This document shows, one piece after another, positions 27,903 to 36,273 of a stretch of 64,000 bases of DNA. The number at the start of each line of letters is the position of its first letter. Position 1 is the first letter of the stretch. The stretch comes from Erwinia typographi. Lineage in GTDB: Bacteria; Pseudomonadota; Gammaproteobacteria; Enterobacterales; Enterobacteriaceae. A model generated the notes under the pieces. That model saw only the letters and a program-made list of their open reading frames with translations, made no database searches and had not been told where the DNA came from. The translations under genes were made by a program, and so were the position numbers. Where the stretch lies: the NCBI RefSeq assembly GCF_000773975.1, contig NZ_JRUQ01000018.1, positions 1 to 64,000 on the forward strand, read 5' to 3'.

Positions 27903-28409
27903 TCACTGTTTCACGGTGCGCAGACCGCTGATGTCAGCAATGATGTCGGCTTTCAGTTCGTCTGTGGACCCCTGCCAGAATTTGTAGAAGCTGCTGTCGT
28001 TGGGAACCGGCAGAGGCAACGAGAGGCGCCACTTTTTGCCATCAAGAGACTGGTACTCGGCGAGGATCCCGATATATCGGGCCTCTGAAGTACTCTGCCC
28101 GCTGAGGACTTTATTCAGCTGGCCGGGCATCAGGAAAAACTGTTCGCTGTTGATCAAGTTGCCACCTAACAGCGTTGGCGCGTTGTTTTGCAACGAATAG
28201 AAATCGGCAGACATGAAATCCGCATCCGACTTCAGCAGCATCACCCTCACCTTGAGGGGAGCGCCATCGTTGATTTGCGGATGCGCCTGGAAAACCAGGT
28301 TGTAGTGAGCAGGTTCGCTGTGCGAAGAGGAACTGCATCCGGCCAGCAGGCTGAATGCCAGAAGAAAAAGCGCCTGAAGACTCAGGCGCAATAATAAAAG
28401 TCTGTTCAT
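27903..28409 (-). CDS. tssJ: TssJ outer-membrane lipoprotein
   Basis: A 168-residue lipoprotein with signal peptide and lipobox LLAGC (Cys about 25). The mature domain has the TssJ/VasD pattern: HYNLVFQAHPQIND, APLKVRVMLLKSDADFMSADF, FFLMPGQLNKVL and RYIGILAEYQSLDG. TssJ anchors the TssLM complex to the outer membrane. It lies between the SH3-like lipoprotein gene and tssK. Confidence 0.94.
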   Translation of the reverse strand: MNRLLLLRLSLQALFLLAFSLLAGCSSSSHSEPAHYNLVFQAHPQINDGAPLKVRVMLLKSDADFMSADFYSLQNNAPTLLGGNLINSEQFFLMPGQLNKVLSGQSTSEARYIGILAEYQSLDGKKWRLSLPLPVPNDSSFYKFWQGSTDELKADIIADISGLRTVKQ

Positions 28410-28433
28410 ATTGATGCGGCCATTAGCGCGTTA

Positions 28434-28931
28434 TCAGTCGATGATCCAGGTTCCGCTGTTGCTGTTCTGGCAGGCTTTGCTGTCGCCAGCCGCAACGCAG
28501 GTTTTCTTCGCCGGGGCGCGGACGCGCTTACGGCGCGAGTCGGCTTTCACGGTTTTGTCGTAAAGGTCGCTCTTCACCACCGCACGCATCGGGACGTAGC
28601 CAATCAACTGCTCCTGCCCCTGTTCAGCCAGGGCAAACCAGTTGTTTTCCACCGTACCCAGAACGGTATAAGGCTTGCCGTTATCCAGATAGCTCACCAG
28701 CTTGCCGCCGAAGTCAGGACGGGTCATTACCGAGGCGTTATAGAGCGCCCGGTACTCTTCGTTAACCGGCGTGAAAGAGACCGGCGGCTGCACGGCGTGA
28801 CGATAGGTCAACTTGACGCCATCTACGGTGCTGGAAACGATCGTGTCATCCGTTACTGCTGGCGGTGGCGTTTTACAACCGGTAACGGCCAAAACAAACA
28901 GCAAACTCAGTGCAATTCGAATTTTCACCAT
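28434..28931 (-). CDS. SH3-like lipoprotein at the head of the T6SS operon
   Basis: About 165 residues beginning MVKIRIALSLLFVLAVTGC; the lipobox AVTGC predicts lipidation. The mature part contains a segment resembling a bacterial SH3 domain (ALYNASVMTRPDFGGKLVSY, then PYTVLGTVENNWFALAEQG and LIGYVPMRAVV). A basic linker (SRRKRVRAPAKK) and a cysteine pair (TCVAAGDSKACQ) follow. Bacterial SH3 domains often bind cell wall. The start is uncertain: ATG 28931 and a GTG next to it follow GAGGA, while ATG 28940 has no ribosome site. It is the first gene of the T6SS operon; its role (wall anchoring or outer-membrane accessory) is inferred. Confidence 0.65.
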   Translation of the reverse strand: MVKIRIALSLLFVLAVTGCKTPPPAVTDDTIVSSTVDGVKLTYRHAVQPPVSFTPVNEEYRALYNASVMTRPDFGGKLVSYLDNGKPYTVLGTVENNWFALAEQGQEQLIGYVPMRAVVKSDLYDKTVKADSRRKRVRAPAKKTCVAAGDSKACQNSNSGTWIID

Positions 28932-29609
28932 GATCCTCATGAAGTTTTTTTTAAATAAAAGGCGTAATACAACCTGGAAATACGCATGTACAAGATACTG
29001 GAGGGTGTTAGCGACCAGCGGCGGCTGGCCTTACGAACAAGCGGGAAGAAAAGAGGTGGGCAAGAGGCGAGACTAAACCGGACCAGGCATTAACAGGTCC
29101 AAATCAAATCATCTCGCTTCAGGGCCAAAAGCACGCATCACAGTTCAGCAACGCAGGTTATTCAATTCATAAACATCAACGAGGCGCACGGCATGATTAG
29201 CAGGTTAATTGTGAAGCAGCAGGATCGTTTTTACCGCTATTCTCGCTTGAAAGGCGTGAGAAATGCTGGCCAGACTCCCTTTACCCTACCAATCCCTCCG
29301 TAATGCCCTACGCTAAGAAGTGAATAAATCTGAACTTAATGAAACCACTCTTCTTACGCAAAGTCCTTAAACGCATTACGATTTTCAGTTACATTACCAC
29401 TTAATTAGCTGTAAATTAAGAAGTAAAAAAAAATTAAGCAGTGCCATAGCTACCGCACGAGATGGTGCTCACGCAACCCGCCCGTATCCGTGGTAACAGT
29501 TAATAGTGAAATTTTCGGAAAGTTTACAGAGTCTTTCCATTTATTCAACGCCTAAACAAATCAAAATGGCAATGTAAGAGAACCTTATGTTACAAATTTA
29601 AGGGGATTT

Positions 29610-29690
29610 ATGAATAAATGGCCAGAAAAATGCAATGCTCATCAACTTATCAGGGCAATAACTTGCCTTTTTAAGCAAAAAAGTAGTTAA
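29610..29690 (+). CDS. Possible 26-residue small protein
   Basis: ATG at 29610 follows AAGGGG at 4 bp, and the frame encodes MNKWPEKCNAHQLIRAITCL plus six residues before TAA. The peptide is basic with two cysteines. Only the ribosome site and position support it; such frames arise by chance in AT-rich DNA. Confidence 0.2.
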   Translation: MNKWPEKCNAHQLIRAITCLFKQKSS

Positions 29691-29825
29691 AAAACATATT
29701 TTGATAACCAAATGTCATATCAATAAATCATAATTTGGTCCTGAAAAATAGGATTTTGGCGATACGAATTTTTGAGACGAGGATCTACAGATTTATCTGT
29801 TTTAATTTGAGGGATTAAAGGAAAA

Positions 29826-29846
29826 TGCCAGAAAAATATGCTGGCA
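29826..29846 (-). terminator. Hairpin downstream of yjjG
   Basis: TGCCAG (29826-29831) pairs with CTGGCA (29841-29846). Read leftward it is followed by TTTTCCTTT, so it is a plausible terminator for the holD-rimI-yjjG transcript. Confidence 0.6.
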
Positions 29847-29886
29847 TATTTTGCAGGAAAGAAACAAAGTACTAAAAAAATCAAAC

Positions 29887-30567
29887 TTAAGAATTAAGAA
29901 TCACTTCCAGTTGCTGCAGCGAGTTTACCTGCCAGTCAGGCTGAATACCCTCAGGAAGCGGGCGTTGCTGAACATTCAGCCAGCAGGTAGCCAGCCCGGC
30001 ATTGATCCCGCCGAGAATGTCAGAATCCGGATTATCCCCTACCATCAGCACCCGCTCACGCGGAGGATTGCCCATCTGAGACAACGCGTAGTCAAAAATA
30101 GCCGGATGCGGCTTCGCGTGCCCTACCTGCTCGGAAATCACCAGCAGGTCAAAATAGCCCAGCAGTCCGGTCCGTTCGAGACGCGCCTGCTGTAGTGCGG
30201 TAAACCCGTTGGTAATGATCCCCATCTTAACCTTCCCTTTAAGAGCGTTAAGCAGGCTGACCGCACCGGCCAGCGGCGTACAGACCTGCGCCATCGCGGC
30301 CAGGTAGCCGTCATTCAAATCCAGCGGGGTCACCTCGAGCTTCTCCGCCCAGCTCTCAAAACGCTGGTGCTGTAGCTGAAGCGCGGTAATAGCCCCGTTC
30401 TGATAGTCAACCCACAGCGGTTTGTTAATCGCCTGATAGTCGTCGTAATCCGCAGCAGTGAATGTCACCTCATACTGTTGAAACAGACGCTGCAAACCGG
30501 CAAACGCATCGAAGTGAAACAGCGTATCGTCAGCGTCAAATAAGATCCAATCCCAGTCGTTGAGCAT
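29887..30567 (-). CDS. yjjG: YjjG-type 5'-nucleotidase / dUMP phosphatase
   Basis: A 226-residue HAD-family hydrolase. Motif I is [15 protein letters not shown] (catalytic Asp11 and Asp13), motif II lies in [10 protein letters not shown], and motif III/IV lie in KPHPAIFD and [14 protein letters not shown]. coli YjjG dephosphorylates dUMP, dTMP and non-canonical pyrimidine nucleotides and helps keep the pool clean. It is the last gene of holD-rimI-yjjG, 15 bp after rimI, as in E. coli. Confidence 0.93.
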   Translation of the reverse strand: MLNDWDWILFDADDTLFHFDAFAGLQRLFQQYEVTFTAADYDDYQAINKPLWVDYQNGAITALQLQHQRFESWAEKLEVTPLDLNDGYLAAMAQVCTPLAGAVSLLNALKGKVKMGIITNGFTALQQARLERTGLLGYFDLLVISEQVGHAKPHPAIFDYALSQMGNPPRERVLMVGDNPDSDILGGINAGLATCWLNVQQRPLPEGIQPDWQVNSLQQLEVILNS

Positions 30568-30582
30568 CTTTTCAGTCGATCC

Positions 30583-31023
30583 TTATAAAGTCAGCGCCAT
30601 AATAATGGCATCTTCTTTGCCGTCCGCCGTCGGGTAATAGTTACGGCGCACCGACACTTCGTTGAAATCCAGCCGCTCGTAGAGCGCAATAGCCGGACGA
30701 TTTGAGGCGCGCACTTCCAGCCATAAGGTCTGAATGCCTCTGGATTCAAGCTCGGTTATCACATGCTGTAACAGCTGTAGCCCCATGCCCTGACGCTGGA
30801 AAGCCGGATCGATAGCCAGGTTGAATAAGGTGGCCTCATCCAGCACCACCTGGGTGATGGCAAACCCCGCCAGCTGCCCGTCTGCGGTAAGCCGGTAGTT
30901 CAGATAGCGCTCGCCCTGATTACTGACGAAGGTTTTTTCTGTCCAGGGAAAAGCATGGCTGCGCCGCTCAATGGCAAAGGCGCGCTCAAAGTCTTGCGGG
31001 GTCAGTAAAGAAATCTGATTCAT
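30583..31023 (-). CDS. rimI: RimI, ribosomal protein bS18 N-acetyltransferase
   Basis: A 146-residue GNAT acetyltransferase that acetylates the N-terminal alanine of ribosomal protein S18. It opens MNQISLLTPQDFERAFAIER. The acetyl-CoA loop is seen in FQRQGMGLQLLQHVI, followed by WLEVRASNRPAIALYERLDF. The ATG at 31023 gives the usual length and overlaps the end of holD by 38 bp, the arrangement known from enterobacteria. Confidence 0.95.
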   Translation of the reverse strand: MNQISLLTPQDFERAFAIERRSHAFPWTEKTFVSNQGERYLNYRLTADGQLAGFAITQVVLDEATLFNLAIDPAFQRQGMGLQLLQHVITELESRGIQTLWLEVRASNRPAIALYERLDFNEVSVRRNYYPTADGKEDAIIMALTL

Positions 31024-31405
31024 AGTGGGAAATCTGCTGCCACAGCGCGCGTTTGGCGCCGGCATTATTATAGAGCTCCGCAAGAACAGGCGAAGCGATC
31101 TGCGAGCCGTTCAGCTCGGGAACCGGCTCAATACCCAGACACCAGGCCGCGCAACGAATATCGTCTGGCAGCATTGCCAGCTGTTCCGGGGTCAGCACCA
31201 GCACATCCTGTTCGTCCATCAGCATGGCGCGCAGCACGTCGTTGATTAGCGGGTCGCTCAGAGAAGGCGGCACTTCCGCCACAATCAGCAGGCGAGTCTG
31301 CTCAGGCAGCGAAACGGAAACCTCTCCGTGCAGGGCACGCGGACGCCGCAGCGTATACTGCGTAATGCCCATCTGCTGTAATAACCAGTCTCGCCTGGGG
31401 GACAT
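30986..31405 (-). CDS. holD: HolD, DNA polymerase III psi subunit
   Basis: A 139-residue protein beginning MSPRRDWLLQQMGITQYTLR, closely matching E. coli HolD at the N-terminus that binds the chi subunit. It also has LTDPL-like (LSDPLINDVLRAML) and C-terminal RALWQQISHYESDFF segments. Psi links the clamp loader to chi and single-strand binding protein. The ATG at 31405 is chosen because the longer open frame upstream is unlike the family. It is divergent from rsmC. Confidence 0.94.
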   Translation of the reverse strand: MSPRRDWLLQQMGITQYTLRRPRALHGEVSVSLPEQTRLLIVAEVPPSLSDPLINDVLRAMLMDEQDVLVLTPEQLAMLPDDIRCAAWCLGIEPVPELNGSQIASPVLAELYNNAGAKRALWQQISHYESDFFTDPARL

Positions 31406-31592
31406 CTTTTTTTCCGTCTGCTCGCCCGATTGCGTCGCTATGCTAGCAAAACCATCGGTTCCGCGCCAACAAAGCCACATCCGCCGCCCCTGAACCCGCG
31501 ATGAGCAGAGAAATTCCGCGTTCCCCTCAGGCTTTGCTGCAACTCTGGCTAATTTGGGTATAATCGCCGCTCTGATTCGTGAGGAGCCACCG

Positions 31593-32627
31593 ATGTCTGC
31601 TTTTAGCCCGGCCAGTGAAGTGATACTGCGCCACAGTGATGAATTTACTCAACGCCGCGTCCTGTTTGCTGGCGATTTGCAGGATGACCTGCCCGCTCAG
31701 TTAGACACCGTTTTGAGTCGGGTGCATACCCAACAATATCATCACTGGCAGATCCTGAGCCGTGCGCTGGGAGACCGCGCCCAGTTCGGCCTGGTGGCGA
31801 CGGCTGAGAGCGTTGCCGAATGCGACACGCTGATCTATTTCTGGCCGAAGAACAAGCCGGAAGCCCAGTTCCAGCTTGAAAACCTGCTGTCGCTGCTGCC
31901 GCTGGGAAGCGATTTGTTCGTGGTAGGCGAAAACCGCAGCGGCGTCCGCAGCGCGGAGCAGATGACGGAAGCCTGGGCGAAGCTGACCAAAATTGACAGC
32001 GCCCGCCGCTGCGGTCTGTATCACGGCCGCCTCGACGCCCGGCCAACCTTTGACGTGGAAAATTACTGGGATGAGTACCCTCTTGGCAATCTGACGATTA
32101 AAACGCTGCCGGGCGTATTCAGCCGCGACGGTCTGGATGCGGGCAGTAATATCCTCCTCAGCACGCTGAAACCGCATATGAAAGGCAAAGTGCTGGACCT
32201 CGGCTGCGGCGCTGGCGTGCTTTCCGCGATGCTTGCCAGCTTCTCACCGAAGGTTCGCCTGACGATGACCGACGTCAACGCCGCCGCCGTGGAGGCCAGT
32301 AAAGCCACCCTGGCCGCCAACGGACTGGAGGGTGAGGTGTTTGCCAGCAACGTCTATTCCGACGTCAACGGCCGTTACGATATGATTATCTCCAACCCGC
32401 CGTTCCACGATGGGATGCAGACCAGTCTGGATGCGGCTCAGACGCTGATCCGGGGCGCCGTGAAGCATCTGAATATGGGCGGCGAGTTGCGCATTGTCGC
32501 TAACGCCTTCCTGCCGTATCCACAGGTGCTGGATGAGACCTTTGGCAGCCATGAAGTGCTGGTGCAGAACGGGCGCTTCAAGGTCTATCGCGCCGTATTA
32601 CAACGCGCGGCGAAAGCTAAGCGCTAA
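31593..32627 (+). CDS. rsmC: RsmC, 16S rRNA m2G1207 methyltransferase
   Basis: A 344-residue methyltransferase, the family's usual length. An N-terminal pseudo-methyltransferase domain (about 1-160) is followed by the active one, with the SAM motif [15 protein letters not shown] (about 198-212) and the NPPF motif in [14 protein letters not shown]. It methylates G1207 of the small ribosomal subunit. The ATG at 31593 has GAGGAG upstream; a longer frame from 31554 lacks homology. Confidence 0.96.
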   Translation: MSAFSPASEVILRHSDEFTQRRVLFAGDLQDDLPAQLDTVLSRVHTQQYHHWQILSRALGDRAQFGLVATAESVAECDTLIYFWPKNKPEAQFQLENLLSLLPLGSDLFVVGENRSGVRSAEQMTEAWAKLTKIDSARRCGLYHGRLDARPTFDVENYWDEYPLGNLTIKTLPGVFSRDGLDAGSNILLSTLKPHMKGKVLDLGCGAGVLSAMLASFSPKVRLTMTDVNAAAVEASKATLAANGLEGEVFASNVYSDVNGRYDMIISNPPFHDGMQTSLDAAQTLIRGAVKHLNMGGELRIVANAFLPYPQVLDETFGSHEVLVQNGRFKVYRAVLQRAAKAKR

Positions 32628-32632
32628 TCACT

Positions 32633-32662
32633 AAAGCGGCGATTTATTCGCCGTTTTTTTTT
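32633..32662 (+). terminator. rsmC terminator
   Basis: CGGCGA (32637-32642) and TCGCCG (32648-32653) form a stem, extended by A-T pairs, followed by nine Ts, just after the rsmC stop. Confidence 0.9.
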
Positions 32663-32744
32663 CGTCAGCAACCGCCTGATTCGTCACCCCGTCCCGCAGA
32701 ACGTCGCTTTTTGCAGCAATCATGGCAGGGTGGCCAAATAACTG

Positions 32745-32780
32745 TTGACGTCCATGGGAAAATCTCTAGAATGCGCCTCC
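32745..32780 (+). promoter_or_regulatory. Promoter of the tRNA-Leu cluster
   Basis: TTGACG (32745-32750), a 16-bp spacer and TAGAAT (32767-32772) are followed by the GC-rich discriminator GCGCCTCC typical of stringently controlled stable-RNA promoters. The first tRNA begins 44 bp after the -10 box. Confidence 0.85.
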
Positions 32781-32815
32781 GTGGTTGCAATACAGTTTAC
32801 CTGTGTTGACGGTAT

Positions 32816-32902
32816 GCGAAGGTGGCGGAATTGGTAGACGCGCTAGCTTCAGGTGTTAGTGTCCTTACGGACGTGAGGGTTCAAGTCCCTCTCTTCGCAC
32901 CA
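32816..32902 (+). tRNA. leuQ: tRNA-Leu(CAG), copy 1
   Basis: An 87-nt leucine tRNA with CAG anticodon, long variable arm (GTCC/GGAC), GGTTCAAGTCC T-arm and encoded CCA. It is the first of three tandem copies, as in E. coli leuQPV beside rsmC. It differs from copies 2 and 3 at one variable-arm base (C instead of T). Confidence 0.97.
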
Positions 32903-32934
32903 TAATCACATTGTTCATATTACGCAGCATCTGC

Positions 32935-33021
32935 GCGAAGGTGGCGGAATTGGTAGACGCGCTAGCTTCAGGTGTTAGTGTTCTTACGGACGTGAGGGTT
33001 CAAGTCCCTCTCTTCGCACCA
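32935..33021 (+). tRNA. leuP: tRNA-Leu(CAG), copy 2
   Basis: 87 nt, identical to copy 3. The variable arm reads GTTC/GGAC and so contains a G-U pair. The CCA end is encoded. A 32-bp spacer separates it from copy 1. Confidence 0.97.
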
Positions 33022-33061
33022 ATGCGGTGATATGAATAAACACTAAAGAGTTCAACACGAT

Positions 33062-33148
33062 GCGAAGGTGGCGGAATTGGTAGACGCGCTAGCTTCAGGT
33101 GTTAGTGTTCTTACGGACGTGAGGGTTCAAGTCCCTCTCTTCGCACCA
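33062..33148 (+). tRNA. leuV: tRNA-Leu(CAG), copy 3
   Basis: 87 nt, identical to copy 2, 40 bp after it and in the same transcript. CCA is encoded. No clear terminator is visible in the 130 bp that follow. Confidence 0.97.
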
Positions 33149-33279
33149 CGTTGAACGCACTTCCCTGTTTCACTCCCTGCTGTAACTGTTTTCCCTGACA
33201 TTCCTGTTAGCCATCCGCAGAATTTCCTTTATCCGCACCCGTTCGTGCTGGTCATGACTTTGCCCTGAAGCTCAATCTT

Positions 33280-33564
33280 TCAGGACATGCCGAAATTGAC
33301 CGAGATAGCCGCCATGCCGCCAGCCAGCGCCAGGCAGGAAGGGAGCAGCAGATAATGGCGCAGCCGCTTATGAAAGAGCATCACTACCGTAGCCAGCAAT
33401 GCAACCACCATCACTGCCCGCCATTCGCTGAACGACAGGTTCATCAGGGTGATGAGCGGCATCAATGCACAGGGGAGCAGCACGCCCCAGGCGCTATCCA
33501 GTCGTTTACCCAGCATCCAGCTAACCCCCCAGAGTCCACATGCGGTGATCATTGCTATCAGCAT
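33280..33564 (-). CDS. yjjZ: YjjZ-like DUF1435 small membrane protein
   Basis: About 94 residues and very hydrophobic, with three likely helices (MLIAMITACGLWGVSWML; AWGVLLPCALMPLITLM; AVMVVALLATVVMLF) and the motif KRLRHYLLLPSCLALAGGM. I assign it to the DUF1435/YjjZ family from this pattern and from its place between leuQPV and fhuF, as in E. coli. ATG 33564 is used; a GTG at 33576 is possible. A strong Fur box lies just upstream (33588-33602), so it is probably iron-repressed. Function unknown. Confidence 0.75.
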   Translation of the reverse strand: MLIAMITACGLWGVSWMLGKRLDSAWGVLLPCALMPLITLMNLSFSEWRAVMVVALLATVVMLFHKRLRHYLLLPSCLALAGGMAAISVNFGMS

Positions 33565-33587
33565 CGCCGTACCCACACCCTTTTAAA

Positions 33588-33602
33588 TGATAATGATTAC
33601 CA
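33588..33602 (-). promoter_or_regulatory. Fur box of yjjZ
   Basis: TGATAATGATTACCA matches the Fur consensus TGATAATNATTATCA at 13 of the 14 defined positions. It lies 24 bp upstream of the yjjZ ATG, where it would cover the promoter. Confidence 0.8.
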
Positions 33603-33822
33603 ATAGCATATAAGAATATTTATCAATTTGCAGCATTAATTGTTATCCTCTGCTGAAACTTTGTGCTTACTGGTGACACTTACGCGGTTAAGTGTTAAAT
33701 TGACCGCGATCGCTATTAAGACAATCCAAATAATAACAGACAGAAACTATTTCAGGCACGAAATCATTCGCCACCTGAAGCTACTGGCGTGCACTATTTC
33801 AATGCAGTCACGAGTAGAAATA

Positions 33823-34923
33823 ATGAAATTACAAAGCTATGATAAATTGCTTAACAGCAAGCATCGGCTGTCGCTGATGCTCTTTCTTTTTTTAAACACA
33901 GCAACCGCGTTATTTTGTTTATGCAGCGTAAATGGAAAAATTACCACATTCCAGTTTTCACCTCCCACCGCTCTCATCGTAATAATGAGCGTAATGATTG
34001 TGGCATGGATGCTTTTAAAGCCTTCGGGAAAATTTCCACTATTAAATATCGTGGCATTAATAACCGGTCTGCTCTGGACATGGCAAATTTACCTTAAGTA
34101 TGAAAAGGTATTTTATTTTGACGGGAGTTTCCTGGTTATCAGCCTGATGAGCGTATTTTTTATCAGCGCCATCGCGCTGGGAGATCATCTGCTGGCCTTT
34201 TGCCTGCATACTGTACCGCCTTCTGTGGCCGTACTGGTGCTTGACCGCGGGCACAATACGCTGCTGATCCTGTTCACCGTCGCCCTGCCGCTGATTGGCT
34301 ATACGTTGCATCACCTGATGCTGCGCCAGCGCGACAGGTTTACCCGGCAACTGATGCGCCAACTGTATGAAGAGAAAGAGACCTATAGCGATCTCAGTAT
34401 GCTCGACCCGTTAACCGGGCTGTACAACCGACGCGGGTTGAAAAACCGGCTGGATAACATCCTTGAGAATCATGCGGGCAGCCACTTTGTGCTGCTGCTG
34501 GATATCGATAACTTCAAGGCCTACAACGACAACTATGGCCATGCCATGGGCGATCAGGCGCTGGCCCGCGTGTCGGTTGCCATCCGTGATGCGGTGCGCT
34601 CACGCGACATTGTGACGCGCTATGGCGGCGAGGAGTTTCTGGTACTGATGACCAACGTCAATGAGTCGATTGCCAGAAAGCTTTCCGAGCGGATACGCCA
34701 GTACGTGCTTAATCTGGAGATCCCGCACCGTTTTAACGACCGGGTTGCTACCAGCGTTACCGTCAGCGCCGGGTTTGCCCCGCTGCTTGAGGACGATTTT
34801 GATGCGGCGCTGGCGAATGCGGACCGCGCGTTGTACCTGGCGAAAAGCCGGGGCCGCAATACGATCCTCTCGTATGAAGATATTGTTAAGAGCAGCCGTA
34901 AGCAGTCTGCCGACGCGCTATAA
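33823..34923 (+). CDS. Membrane diguanylate cyclase (GGDEF)
   Basis: A 366-residue protein. The N-terminal half (about 20-175) contains five or six hydrophobic helices forming a membrane sensor. A short linker then leads to a GGDEF domain starting near LDPLTGLYNRRGL. The active loop is GGEEF (268-272), and an RSRD product-inhibition (I) site lies five residues before it (258-261). It should make cyclic di-GMP and be feedback-inhibited. ATG 33823 is preferred to an upstream TTG frame with no family resemblance, although its ribosome site is weak. It stands alone between yjjZ and fhuF; the stimulus is unknown. Confidence 0.88.
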   Translation: MKLQSYDKLLNSKHRLSLMLFLFLNTATALFCLCSVNGKITTFQFSPPTALIVIMSVMIVAWMLLKPSGKFPLLNIVALITGLLWTWQIYLKYEKVFYFDGSFLVISLMSVFFISAIALGDHLLAFCLHTVPPSVAVLVLDRGHNTLLILFTVALPLIGYTLHHLMLRQRDRFTRQLMRQLYEEKETYSDLSMLDPLTGLYNRRGLKNRLDNILENHAGSHFVLLLDIDNFKAYNDNYGHAMGDQALARVSVAIRDAVRSRDIVTRYGGEEFLVLMTNVNESIARKLSERIRQYVLNLEIPHRFNDRVATSVTVSAGFAPLLEDDFDAALANADRALYLAKSRGRNTILSYEDIVKSSRKQSADAL

Positions 34924-34930
34924 CTTCCTC

Positions 34931-34954
34931 ATTGGCCCGCCGATCCGGGCCAAT
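34931..34954. other. Hairpin after the diguanylate cyclase gene
   Basis: ATTGGCCCG (34931-34939) and CGGGCCAAT (34946-34954) form a perfect 9-bp stem starting 7 bp after the stop. There is no T-run. The rest of the 450-bp gap to fhuF (34955-35350) is AT-rich and shows no gene. Confidence 0.55.
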
Positions 34955-35357
34955 ACATTCAGCCCGCTAATAAAACTTACTAATTCAAACGTCTTCCTGT
35001 CGGGCTTATTTACGCCGCTCGCGCTCTGCTTACGCGGAGGATTCATTATAAACCTGCATGATTGGAGATTATTTACGGAACGAATAAAGATAAAGTTCTG
35101 ACGCCGCCTTCATGCATTTAAACCACCGGGTTTTTATTATTCCATCAAGAAGGAATTAATTATCTCACTGCCGCATCATACTTTATGAATTCCCCTCCTT
35201 AAAGCAGAATATAAAACAGCCGCTGCCGGTTTATATCAGCAATCTCTATGAGGAAACAGGTTGACATTAAGATAATTTATTGATGCTAACCTCATTGATT
35301 TTTTCCTGCTCAGCGCATGATCTGCGGCTTGTGAGTCCGTTTTGGCTCAGATAGAAT

Positions 35358-35372
35358 TAAGAACAATTATCA
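35358..35372 (+). promoter_or_regulatory. Fur box of fhuF
   Basis: TAAGAACAATTATCA keeps the right half ATTATCA intact and 4 of 7 left-half positions of the Fur consensus, 34 bp upstream of the chosen fhuF start. FhuF is Fur-repressed in E. coli. Confidence 0.7.
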
Positions 35373-35406
35373 TTTGTTTTTGCAATCAGGTTCACTCTGG
35401 GATCTC

Positions 35407-36201
35407 ATGGCTACCCTCGTTCGTCAGGCAGTTAAGTATGGTTCACACCCACTGATTTTTTTGCAGAGCAATCGTTCGCTGGCGGCATCGCTCCGCGCTC
35501 TGTTCAGTGAGCATCGTGCTTATTTCCTCGACAGCGTAAAGCTGGGCGAAGAGGCGCCAGCAGGCTGTATGACGCTGGAACGCTGGGCCACGCCGGAGAA
35601 CTTCAAGCGCCTTAACGCGCGATACGGTGATTTTATCTACCGTGAGCACGCCGGGATGTCGCGTGAATATAAACCGCTGCACTCCCTCTGGGCGCAGTGG
35701 TACTTTGGCCTGATCCTGCCGCCAATGATGATGGCACTGCTGCTTGAAGAGCGTGCTTTAGACTGTTCTGCTGAGCATTGTCACGTCGACTTCCACGAAA
35801 CCGGCCGTCCGGCCACCTTCTGGTTTGATATCCGTGAGGATCAACAGGCGCGCTATCTCAGTCCGCGTCGCCGTATGGACCGCCTGATCCAACAGCATCT
35901 GATCCCGGTAGTGAGCGGCATAGAGCGACACGGGGAGATCAATGGCAAGCTGATTTGGAGCAATACCGGCTTCGCGGTGTTCTGGTTCCTCGGCGAGATT
36001 GCTCCCCTGCTCGGCAAGTCGTTACATGCTGAGCTGGAACACGCGTTTTTCTTCTCCCGCACCCTGCTCGACGGCTCGGAAAATCCTTTCTATCGCACCA
36101 TGTTACCGCGTGAAGGCGAGATGCAGCGGCGCACCTGCTGCCAGCGCTATCGCCTGCCTGACGTCCAGCGTTGCGGAAACTGCACGCTAAAACCACGCTG
36201 A
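35407..36201 (+). CDS. fhuF: FhuF, ferric-siderophore reductase
   Basis: A 264-residue FhuF-family protein that reduces hydroxamate-bound Fe(III) in the cytoplasm using a [2Fe-2S] cluster. The cluster ligands are visible at the C-terminus as C-C-x10-C-x2-C (about 244, 245, 256 and 259). Upstream are HSLWAQWYFGLILPPMMMAL and an SNTGFAVFWF segment typical of the family. ATG 35407 is taken; a TTG at 35374 abuts the Fur box and is less likely. Neighbours match E. coli synteny. Confidence 0.93.
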   Translation: MATLVRQAVKYGSHPLIFLQSNRSLAASLRALFSEHRAYFLDSVKLGEEAPAGCMTLERWATPENFKRLNARYGDFIYREHAGMSREYKPLHSLWAQWYFGLILPPMMMALLLEERALDCSAEHCHVDFHETGRPATFWFDIREDQQARYLSPRRRMDRLIQQHLIPVVSGIERHGEINGKLIWSNTGFAVFWFLGEIAPLLGKSLHAELEHAFFFSRTLLDGSENPFYRTMLPREGEMQRRTCCQRYRLPDVQRCGNCTLKPR

Positions 36202-36273
36202 TATCTCGCCTTTCCGTTTACAGCCAGCCTGCTCTGTGGCAAGTTTATGCGCTTCGTGATAAGGGAGATAAGC

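Larger units (their letters stand above)
28941..29886. other. AT-rich intergenic region between the T6SS operon and yjjG
   Basis: About 0.95 kb without a convincing gene, apart from the small open frame at 29610-29690 and the hairpin at 29826-29846. The leftward T6SS promoter should lie in the 28941-29500 part, but I cannot fix it; no clear sigma-54 GG-N10-GC element is visible. In Escherichia coli yjjG is followed by prfC. Here the T6SS locus occupies that side, so this gap is probably one boundary of the inserted cluster. Confidence 0.5.

Noticed and set aside
28941..29500. Sigma-54 promoter for the T6SS operon
   Set aside because: A TGGCAC sequence exists near 29437-29442 on the minus strand, but no TTGC follows at the needed distance.
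32816..33148. Regular direct repeats of about 87 bp with short spacers, like a CRISPR array
   Set aside because: The repeats fold as tRNA-Leu with encoded CCA and lie at the conserved leuQPV place; spacers are unequal and repeats too long.
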